From Apricaphanius iberus (lineage: Eukaryota > Chordata > Actinopteri > Cyprinodontiformes > Aphaniidae), in contig JAPXFQ010001502.1 in the NCBI GenBank assembly GCA_028564705.1, positions 1-64,000 of the forward strand: a stretch of 64,000 nucleotides of DNA, in the 5' to 3' direction. Each line of letters begins with the position of its first letter. The stretch's first letter is position 1. Positions 56,201 through 64,000 of the stretch are shown here, one piece after another. The notes below the pieces were generated by a model that was not told the origin of the DNA, made no database searches, and worked only from the letters and a program-made list of their open reading frames with translations. The position numbers and the translations under genes were made by a program.

Positions 56201-58038
56201 GTGTAGGGGGGGAGGAAGGATAAACTGACACAGTGCTCAGCCATGGACAAACACGGGTTACTTTTAAATGTTGCAAACATGCTGTTTGGTTTCCTGTGGC
56301 ATCTGCAGTTCTTAGCTGAGTTTCTCAGTTAAAGGTAAATTAAACTAGCATATTTCTGCAACCAAAAAAGATAGTGAAAATGAAGTCTTTATGGAAACGA
56401 TGAAAAAAATGTGTTAATCGAAACACTGTTTAGCATAATTGCTAATTTAGGCTAAAATATGAGGACATTCACCAACTCAGAACTGGGTGGGAGGTATAAG
56501 CTCTTCAGGGAGACAAGCAAAAAGAGACAATTCTTTGAAAAATAACTTTCTATGCTTTATTTAAACTTTTTTGCATTAAATGGAAAAACTAGAAAGCAGG
56601 CTTACTGTACCTCTTTAAGCTGTTATTTGTCTATAAATTGTTAAACCTCAGTTGTTTTGGGAATGTAAAAAATTCAGGCAGAAAGACTAGCACCTACTTG
56701 TTTCTGATTCCATGGCAAGTAGCCCCACTTTGCTGGCTCTCCCTCACTAAGAAAACCACAAGGAAAGCTATTGACGCTTTGTGGCTACAGGAGGATACTT
56801 TTCAGGGTCATGATCGCTGTTATGTGATACAGTTTGCACTGTGTGTTGAGGTAGGGATGTCTCATCTGGTATTTGTGGAGAAAAAAAATGAAATAGAAAA
56901 AGTTTAGACACAGAGTGGGAAACTCCCTTACCGTCTTGTTAGCTTCATAGAAACAGTTTGACCCGTAAGAATCCCCTAGTTCAACCTGTGGTTATAAAGC
57001 TAAAACTTGTAAAGTTGTAATTCATGCAGGAAGTCATGACTAGGCCTATATGTAAAACACAAAAAGGAAATTTCAGCAAAGCAAAAATCTGTCCTAGTAT
57101 GTGCTTTGGTTTACTCTGAACAATCATCTTTGCAGGGGAAAGAATTTAAATTTATTGGAAAATAAACAATTCTACTTGTTTAGTAGGATTATTCAGTGGT
57201 ACTTAATCTCCAATAGGGAAACAAATGATCTACTTCCAGGTGTTTCCTAAGGATTTGGGGGAAGCATTAAATTTCAATTCATGCTCAACATTTTTTTTTT
57301 TACTTTGAGCTTTATTTACTTGTCATAGAAGTCAGGAAAATGACGTGACTGCTGGATGGAGTGGCGTAGGTGAGTCAAAACCACAGCAATTCCCTGACGT
57401 ACCTGGAGTTTCACCATAGATCTACAGTATTCCTCTGGGTTTATTTTCAAGCTTCCCCAGGTTGAGAGTAAAGGGACAGTTGACCTATAGGAAGTCCTAT
57501 TTTGAACATTTAATTCAAGGCAAAATTAGGAAAACCGAGATATGACATACAGTGTTAATACAGAATAATTTTCTGTAGATCATCCATCTCCTATACATGA
57601 AATTGTCAATTCAGAACATTTTCCAATTTTTGACAATTTTCATATGATATAAAAAAATCTATTGGTAAACGCACAAAATTAATAAACTGTTTTATTCTTA
57701 AAACAACAAAAAAATGTGCTGCAAAGACAGTAAGTTTGATTCATATATGTTATAGTTCAGGTATCAATAAAATCACATATCTTCAAACACAGCTGGACGT
57801 GTTGTACCTGATAAAGTTAGTAAATAAAAATAGCTTTTTATAGCTGTTTATCAGTTTGGACCACCGCATTACTTAAAGCCGTGGCTGTTTTTTAGCTTAT
57901 AATATAAGCTAATAATTCATAATACCTAATAAGCAAAACCAAATGTTTAATTTTTCAGAATTGGAATCCTATGAGGCAATATTCTGCGGCACAAATACAC
58001 ATTTTAAATGTATGTTTTTACAAAATGTTACATGTTGA
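47259..58038 (+). CDS. V-set immunoglobulin-family membrane receptor
   Basis: Six exons fit in phase: 47259-47304 (signal peptide MICGIIIVIFIFGLC), 47420-47761 (V-set), 47856-47924 (stalk), 53313-53433 (transmembrane), 57329-57369 and 57959-58038 (tail), 232 residues in all. The introns are GT-AG and the coding total is divisible by three. The V-set ends in the classic F strand VQRDDSGNYSCFLN. The usual B-strand Cys is replaced in TITIRWS, and a Cys sits in the C strand (NMMCEF), a layout I associate with a fish-specific receptor family. The transmembrane helix is IRLGICLSVGGIGLALIVFY, followed by a basic YSARARR. The tail has YEAI, a YxxI motif short of a full ITIM. It would act at the plasma membrane; ligand unknown. 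The last two exons are the least certain. Relatives lie broken at 12.3-16.7 kb. Confidence 0.68.
48045..48850. repeat. CpG-rich repeat-like segment in intron 3 of the Ig gene
   Basis: GACAGCGACAGGCGAAACTC near 48062 is echoed in inverted form by GTCGCCTGTCGCTTGGC near 48629. The base composition is unlike the AT-rich intron. It looks like a non-autonomous DNA transposon, but ends and duplication were not found. Confidence 0.4.
48851..50491. other. Intronic DNA of the Ig gene, no gene seen
   Basis: AT-rich. A G-run lies at 50034-50047. The segment 50160-50460 has several near-repeats of CATTA(A/G)CTAAT, suggesting a decayed element. Confidence 0.3.
50492..51045 (-). repeat. Half-kilobase interspersed repeat, copy 2, inverted
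   Basis: It starts TGCAGGGTTTTTCC and matches 42405-42925 in reverse, including GGCGGCCGCCTCCAGCTAAT and GACCCTCACCAGTCCCTGCC-like flanks with differences. A C-run at 50740-50751 is private to this copy. Confidence 0.7.
51470..52475 (-). mobile_element. THAP-bearing DNA transposon remnant (Kolobok-like)
   Basis: The 5' side on the - strand ends in AGGAGACATATCATGG next to TTAA (52472-52475), fitting a TTAA-target element. A THAP-domain exon follows. The other end is truncated or not recognised. Confidence 0.5.
51855..52163 (-). pseudogene. THAP zinc-finger domain of a transposase, with a lost zinc ligand
   Basis: The 102-codon frame has CSVIGC (residues 11-16), a conserved Trp in SAWLNY, and KHFDEECF followed by an F-x-L stretch, which is the THAP plan C-x4-C ... 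C-x2-H. The third ligand, expected two residues before the His, is Gly (VGAKHF). The finger should therefore not fold with zinc normally. No catalytic domain follows in this window. Confidence 0.6.
52476..53312. other. Intronic DNA before the transmembrane exon
   Basis: One alternative acceptor (TTTCTGTGCAG, 52556-52566) precedes a short frame that soon stops. No further exon is supported. Confidence 0.3.
53836..54150 (-). mobile_element. tRNA-derived SINE, well-preserved copy
   Basis: On the - strand the head GGCTGTGGCTCAGGTGTAGG is an A box and GGTTGCCAGTTCAAGCCC a B box, spaced as in a tRNA. A body follows and then a LINE-like tail CACTTTGGGGTCTGTAGCG and AAAGCGCTATACAAAT. It would be transcribed by RNA polymerase III. 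Confidence 0.75.
54155..57328. other. Intron 4 of the Ig gene, no other gene seen
   Basis: AT-rich with T homopolymers (54795-54832). GTTAAAGCTTCTTGAAAGTC at 54255 recurs almost unchanged at 56009 (GTTAAAGCTTCTTAAAAGTC), a short diverged repeat pair. A frame of 89 codons at 56638 has no domain. Confidence 0.35.
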
Positions 58039-58461
58039 GGGTAGTTAAGAGACAATACCTTTCAAGCAACTTATGTATATGGTTTATATAGTTTGAGAAA
58101 CAATATTGTGTAAACAGAAACCCATTTTAAAAACCGATGACGTTTAACTTTTATAAAAACTAAACTAAAACAGTTTAATGAGAAAGTTCTTTGTGTGAAC
58201 TAGCTAAAATAGTATGGGTTGCATTTAGTTTAAGAATTTTTTTAGTAAGTAAAAAAAAAGAATAAAACCACCTGACAAAAAGAACAGATTCAAAAACTCA
58301 TCAACAAAACTTTGAGCTAGCTTTGTGCTTGTTAACATTTCAAGTAGGCCTAAGCAGGGAGGCTTTTTCATTAAGAAGGGGGAAGGGGGTCTTTAAGGAT
58401 CTTCTACTCATTTTGTTGCTCAGTAAATTCAGTCTCTGCTTCCATGTTGATGTTCTGGGTG
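58039..58461. other. Convergent intergenic gap between the Ig gene and the - strand gene
   Basis: About 420 bases that must hold both 3' UTR starts. No frame of interest. Confidence 0.35.
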
Positions 58462-61400
58462 CTATGAAGAACCGGTGGAAGAGGAGGAGGAGAAAGAAGA
58501 GAAGGGGAGGACCGAGGAGGTCGGCAGAGGAGAGGTCAGCAGCTGATCAGACCAGGCCGGCTCGTCAAGGTTGATTTCCACAAATGGACTGCTGGAGCTG
58601 ACAGCTAAAAAAAGGGGGAAAAAAAAGATAAGAAAAGAGTTAGCATTGCTTTAATTTACTCTGATGACAACTATGTTTATATTTACTGTTTCTATATGTG
58701 GAAAAATTGTAAAAGAGGTTTTGGGTCATGTTTAGTTTACTTTTTCTCACTAAAGATGGCATGACAACAACTAGCTCTTAGATTTAAAGGAGAAAGTTTA
58801 TGTATTCTCCAACTGTAATACATTAGTAAACAGATAATAGAATAATCCTTTTGTAAAAGCAAACATCTGTATCCAGAGACAAATAAAACTACAGAAAATG
58901 CTCAGATACCTAAACTTCACCAGTAGATGGCAGCAACAACATCTAATGGCATATGAAGATAGATACATACACACATACAGTACATACATACATAGCCTTT
59001 ATATTCTTATATATATATATATATATATATAGTTTTTTTTAATAAATAAAGAAAAAAATCTTCACCAGCCTACATTATATTATATTATATTTTTGGAATA
59101 TAATCTGAACCTTTTCAAATATTGAAAAGCTACATAAAATAGAAGAGCTTAAAGGATGCTTGGACCCTCTGTGGAGTCCAACATGTAATTATTTCACACA
59201 TTTTTCAACCATTTTTGTTTTTATCCTAAAGATGCAAAAATATGGCAATACCTTAACCATAAACCAGATTTTATACAGTATGAAGGTATTAAGAGACTCT
59301 GACCATCTCTGTTTGGGACCTGGGTTTTGCAGCCAAAGACAAATTGTATGTAATAGTTAGGGATGCACCGATACCAATACTGGTATCTGGTATTGGCCTA
59401 ATGTACTGGTATCGGTATTGGTTAAGTTTAACCGATACCATGAACCGATACTCAAAATGGGGAAAATCTGCAACAAATTCACCAAAAAAGATTCATTTTT
59501 CACTTGAAATTTTGTTTTTGTGGTCATTTTATATTTTATACCTGTTATTTTGTCTCAGTTATGTTTAGTTTGTAAAGTCTGGTGCCTTTAGGCTCTTCAA
59601 GAAAGGCACCAGAAGTTATACAGTTTATTAATTCAACAATATGTGGCAAGGTACACAACGAGGGCCCAGGCTGGATTCGATTCTGTTACTCCAAGGTGAA
59701 GGTCATGTGCGCTAACCAGTCAGTATCGGTATTGGGTATCGACAGATACACAAAATCCAGCCATCGGTATCGGTACTGAAAAAGTCGGATCGGTGCATCC
59801 CTAGTAATAGTAGTGAAGCCAAAAATGCTTCTCTGAAATGTGAAGATTGTTGGTCCTTGCTCTAATCTTAAACTCCCTCCACTGATTATCCGTCAAATTC
59901 AAGTCGGGACTCAAAATATTAAACTTTCCTCAGTCAGAAACAATAATGGTTTGGAAAATAAATAAAAAATAACAGGAATATGTGCTTTGCATTTTTTTCT
60001 CTGCTAATTTCCTACAACAGGTTAGACACTACAGTGTACCCAATAACTCGTTCAAACCAGAATCTCAGCCAAAACCCGGTCGCGCGTAGCCATGTAAACA
60101 CTGGCAAAAACCTGAATATTACCCCCGTGGCGCCCATTTTCTAACCTAAATATTTGGTCATGTAAACACGTATTGGCATAATCCCCTACTGATACGTGTC
60201 CTGGGTATGTTCTATTCACAAGGAAACTTGGTCTTTAGAGTAGAGGAACTTCTTGTATGCGCTTAGCAAAACCTGCATGCCGTATAGAGAAGAAAACAAG
60301 AAGTGGAGGTAAACATGGTGTGACGCATCACAGCACCACACTTTTGGAGCGAGGAGGAAACCAATTTCTTAATTAGTGTGGGAAAAAACCATGAATATAC
60401 TGGGCCTGATTTATCCACTATGGATGAAAGTAATGAGGATCCACTATGATCATAACTCACTGTGTGCTCAGCGCGTCTTCAGACGTGATGAAAGCACAGT
60501 GACTTATGATGCGTCTCCGGGGTAGAAACAGGTAAATATTTACATAACTGTCAGGTTCATGGCCATTAGAGTGTTAATTACTAATAGATTATGTTGTGTG
60601 TGTAAGACTTTTCTCATTTGCCAATAATTCTGGGAAAAATTAAAACATGCCTTTCAGAAATGCTAAAGACAGATTTATTATTATAATTTAGTTATTACAG
60701 ACAAATTTTTTTTATGTTTAGTGAATCACATTGCGCCTGGAACGCTTATTCCTTTGCCTGTTTTCCTCCCAATATTTTTGCGCCTTTTTATAGAAACGCC
60801 CAGATTGCATATTTTTAGAAGCAGGATTGGGGAAACGCCTTATTGGATAGTTTGCGTCTTGCTCCAGGTTTAACCGGCGCAAACCGTAGATAAATCAGGC
60901 CCAATGTCTTTTGTTGACGGCAGAAAGTAGCGAGACAGGGAGATTTATAGGAGATGACGGTTTCCATCGGGATATGCCAATTGATTACAAATAACATGTA
61001 CACAGGAGTAACTCTCTCTGAATGCATAATAACCCGAATAGTGACCATAACCCAAATACTGGCTGCATGTAAATGTAGCCAGTGTTGCTTTCTCATGAGG
61101 CAGAAAAAAAATATGATTTGCATCTCATTTTCTCATTTTTTGTGTATGGAGAAATGTCAAAAATATTAAATACAGTAAATTAATAATTGGGTTTATTGTG
61201 ATATTTACATATGATAGAGAAATATATCTTTTCTGCCTATATATAAGAGAAATGTATTTTACACATTGAATTTGTTGAATTTAAATCCTTCAAACTATAG
61301 CTTATTGCTTTTAATATTCCAATGTAGTGAGCATTTTTGTGACCTGAGCTCCTTTATCTTTGTTTCTAGATGTTGCACCAAAAAATGAGTTTTAATTCAG

Positions 61401-62916
61401 TTTTAAGTTACTTTAAAACTCCTCTAGCAGTTGGGTTCTTTCCACCAAAACAACTTTTTATAGGACCTGTTGATTGTAGATGTGTAGAATTTAAACTAGC
61501 CTACATGGATTGTTGTTGTTCTCGTTCTGCTGCGGCTGCTGCAGCTCTTCAACTGCATCAAAGAACAAGTTGGTGCTGCTCATCTGGTTTGACTTTTTCG
61601 CGGCTTCTTGGTCGTGTCCTGATAATGAGCTGCTGCTGCTGGAGGAAGAGGAGGAGCTCTGCAGATCGTTTGCTTCTGTCTGTTCTGGAGGAGCTGGAGG
61701 AAGGGAAAGACACAGAGAATGAATCATTAAAAAAGTTTGGTCCTGTTTCTGGGACTTGACCATCAAATGTTTGTTTAACAATGGATACAAGCAGTGGTTA
61801 TTGCTCAAAATTATATATATATTTTTTATAGTTTTATATTACAGCTGAATCACACCTAGGGGATGTTGGAAGAAGTATCTGACATGTTTTGGTCCAATTT
61901 CATACCAAGCTAATACTTAGATCTTTGTCAAGATTCTTAATACTTTAATTTTCTAAACGTGACTGGAAAACATCAACCAAATAATGGTACCATTCTCTTC
62001 CTCGGCTGCCTTTTCCTCCAGTTGTGAACTAGTACCATTGGGTACTGGTGTGGTGGGGAGATCGTCAGAGATCACATCTTTGTTAAACGCTCGGTCTGAG
62101 TAATAAGCACACAGAATAAAAGCATTCTTACTAAAGCTGTCATGTATTTAGACATTTTAAGCCATTTGGATGGCGTTGATTACCAAGGTCATCCAGGTAG
62201 ACCTGTCCGAAGGTGCCAGTGGCCTCGTACGCGTTGCTGGAGGGCACAGGGCGCTGGAGATCAAATGAGTATGTCTGAAAAAGAAATGAACAAAAGGAAA
62301 AAATATGTTTTAGATGTTAAATCTTGGTTTAATCAAGGTAGGAAGCTTTTCTTTTATTATTTTTTTGGTTTCTCACCCTGGATGCCCTCCTGAGCTTGTA
62401 AAGGATAATACACAGAGCTACGATCAAAATGAGTATCAACACCAGGATTATATAACCTGTTAAAAGCAAAAATAGTGAAGTTATCGGCTGATTATTCTGA
62501 TTTTAGATTGAAAGACAGAGAGAAAGAATAAGTGACCTATTTGGACAGCACAAGATATTGACATTGGTACATTATGACTCCAACCACACTCAGTAGAAAA
62601 TTAGGAGCGTCCCAAAGATTACAGCCAAAACCCACAAAACAAAACATACACATTTAATAAGAAAACTATTTCTTGATCAGCTATGAAGCATGGATTACTT
62701 GCACCTATTTGAGTATAATTTTAGCAGTATGATGGTGCCTGGCTAAAATATTCAGCAGGGTTTGGGTTGATAATACATCTCATAGTGACTCTCACAATGA
62801 ATTTGGCTCTAATATGAAATAAAAAAATTTTTAAAGAGTAAATATGTACTTAGCAGAAAATATAGAGCAGAAAAAGTCTACTTTACCCCAAGCTGCAGTG
62901 GTAGAAGTAACAGCCA
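58462..62916 (-). CDS. Unrecognised single-pass membrane protein, 3' exons
   Basis: Six exons on the - strand chain without phase error: 62916-62887 (Thr-rich, AVTSTTAAWG), 62456-62377 (transmembrane YIILVLILILIVALCIILYK then LRRASR), 62274-62184, 62095-61991, 61693-61505 and 58604-58462 with a TAG stop. All have GT-AG borders. About 180 residues are cytoplasmic. Features are a Tyr-containing stretch NAYEATGTFGQVYLDD, an acidic segment LEEKAAEEEN, a poly-Ser run and near the end SSSPFVEINLDEPAWSDQLL followed by another Ser run. Six consistent splice junctions make a real gene likely. A Thr-rich ectodomain edge and long tail suggest a sialomucin-like surface protein, but I cannot name it. The signal peptide and ectodomain lie upstream, beyond the window or unseen. 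Confidence 0.66.
59008..59031. repeat. TA microsatellite
   Basis: About twelve TA units in the last intron of the - strand gene. Confidence 0.85.
59358..59803. mobile_element. Non-autonomous hAT element with perfect target duplication
   Basis: The ends TAGGGATGCACCGAT and ATCGGTGCATCCCTA are perfect inverted repeats, flanked by the 8-bp duplication GTAATAGT (59350-59357 and 59804-59811). Inside, the phrase GGTATCGGTA recurs in both directions. It is 446 bp with no coding part, in the last intron of the - strand gene. Confidence 0.9.
60041..61090. mobile_element. Composite repeat: outer element with CATGTAAACAC motifs
   Basis: CATGTAAACAC at 60091 and 60161 and a related GCATGTAAATGTAGCCAG at 61066 bracket a region that holds another inverted-repeat element at 60401-60903. 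Outer boundaries are uncertain. Confidence 0.35.
60401..60903. mobile_element. Short inverted-repeat DNA element
   Basis: TGGGCCTGATTTATC (60401-60415) and GATAAATCAGGCCCA (60889-60903) are a perfect 15-bp inverted pair enclosing 0.5 kb without coding capacity. Target duplication not resolved. Confidence 0.6.
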
Positions 62917-64000
62917 CTAAAAGAAACAGAAAGTTCCAGATATTCACTCCAGACTTTTGATATAACATCAGTTTCCTTTATGTAGCTGATGGAAGCATAT
63001 AGATTTAAATGGTTAAAAAAAAGGAAACCTACTAACTACCATCTTTAACAACTACTTAATTTTCCTCTAGGATCAATAAAATATTTTAGAATTAAATTTG
63101 AAATCAAAAACATGAAAATAAGAATTAGAGATTGGAGTATAAATAACACAGTACAGTTAATAAAAAATGGCACACTCTTTTTAAAGGAAATATGCAATGT
63201 AGGGAGAAAAAAAATACAATATTAGTTTGGATATGAATGCTTAGAAAAAACAACAAACTATTTACAACAAGCAGAAAAACTTTGCAAGTAAAAGTATGAA
63301 TGTAACACTTATTGAGTTTGTTGGGAGTTTAACAGCTGCTGGGAGGAAGGGACTGTGATTACGCCCCTTTGAGCACCAAGGATGTTGAAGTCTGTTTCAG
63401 CTATTATTACAAATACATAAGCCATGGGAAATATATTCACTGTATAACATTTTCTGTATTAAGATTGAGTTTTTTGGAAAGCTAAGGAAAATCCGGAAAA
63501 AAAAAATTCACTTGGGTTTACGTAGTTGAAACTGATGTCAGTCCACCCAAGGCCTTGTTTTACAAATACATTTTAAGGTGTGTATTTATTTGGACTTTGA
63601 TTTCAGATCATTTGGATGATGGAAATAAAATCAAGTTTTAAAATTGATGTTTCTATGATTTGTGATTTATTTGTATTTTTGTAGGAACAGAAAACCGAGA
63701 AAAAAACACTCGATATTGAAAGTCGAATTTGGCATGAAAAAAAAGCGTAGACATTATTTGTTTTAATCCATATCTCTCAGCCTTAGTTCATATTTTACAG
63801 AAACAAAAAAGAAAAAGAAAAAAATATGAACATATCCATCGCAGAGCATAGAAAGACCTTGTGTCCCTATGTGTTACAATTGACAGAGCTCTAACTTAAA
63901 GTTATTTGACACATAGCAAATTCACTTATTAAAATTAAAATTATTATTATTATTATTATTCACACGCAGAGCAAACAAAGCTTATGTTTCAACCTCCCTT
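62917..64000. other. Upstream intron or flank of the - strand gene, with a TTA microsatellite
   Basis: No further exon could be supported. A TTA repeat runs at about 63939-63960. Confidence 0.4.

Noticed and set aside
63939..63960. CRISPR-like or satellite signal from clustered short repeats
   Set aside because: It is a simple TTA microsatellite. No CRISPR arrays, operons or other prokaryotic features occur in this eukaryotic window.

Overview
This window is vertebrate nuclear DNA, almost certainly from a teleost fish. It is AT-rich, intron-bearing and packed with transposable elements of kinds typical of fish: CACTA/EnSpm, several hAT families, Tc1, THAP/Kolobok-type, L1-Tx1, L2 and CR1-like LINEs, tRNA-derived SINEs and solo LTRs. 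It also holds exons of a fish-type V-set immunoglobulin receptor family. The host-gene content is small and exon-split.

Region 1 (1-9928) reads as one nearly complete CACTA/EnSpm-type DNA transposon on the + strand. Its left terminal repeat begins at base 1 and the inverted copy ends at 9928. It has a non-coding first exon near 361-476, a zinc-finger DDE transposase (1899-4560, broken by one frameshift near 3865) and a second four-exon gene with a PB1 domain (4636-8224). A hAT element (6665-7496) sits in its last intron and a palindromic TTAA-flanked MITE (8949-9280) lies downstream of the second gene.

Region 2 (9.9-18.2 kb) is decayed DNA with three scattered relics of Ig-receptor genes (12.3-12.8, 15.8 and 16.65 kb), a SINE, a Tc1 remnant and a short L1 tail.

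Region 3 (18.2-27.7 kb) is a full-length 8.95-kb L1-Tx1 LINE on the - strand. It is inserted into an L2 copy and bounded by a perfect 17-bp target-site duplication (18678-18694 and 27650-27666). ORF1 and the endonuclease half of ORF2 are open, while the reverse-transcriptase half is dead. Its 3' UTR of about 3.6 kb is very GC-rich and strand-asymmetric.

Region 4 (27.7-46.5 kb) has a Tc1 scrap, one solo LTR nested in another, a non-autonomous hAT with target-site duplication, a nearly complete hAT transposase element (38311-41047) and a CR1/L2-clade LINE (43.0-46.2 kb).

Region 5 (47.2-62.9 kb) holds the best host genes. A six-exon V-set Ig receptor lies on the + strand (47259-58038). It is convergent with the 3' half of an unrecognised single-pass membrane protein gene on the - strand (58462-62916), whose upstream exons lie beyond the window. 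The introns and flanks carry more repeats: inverted 0.5-kb copies, a THAP remnant, a SINE, a hAT MITE and a palindromic element.

Exon calls rest on open frames, GT-AG sites and matching phases read by eye. Family names come from recognised motifs, not from database searches.
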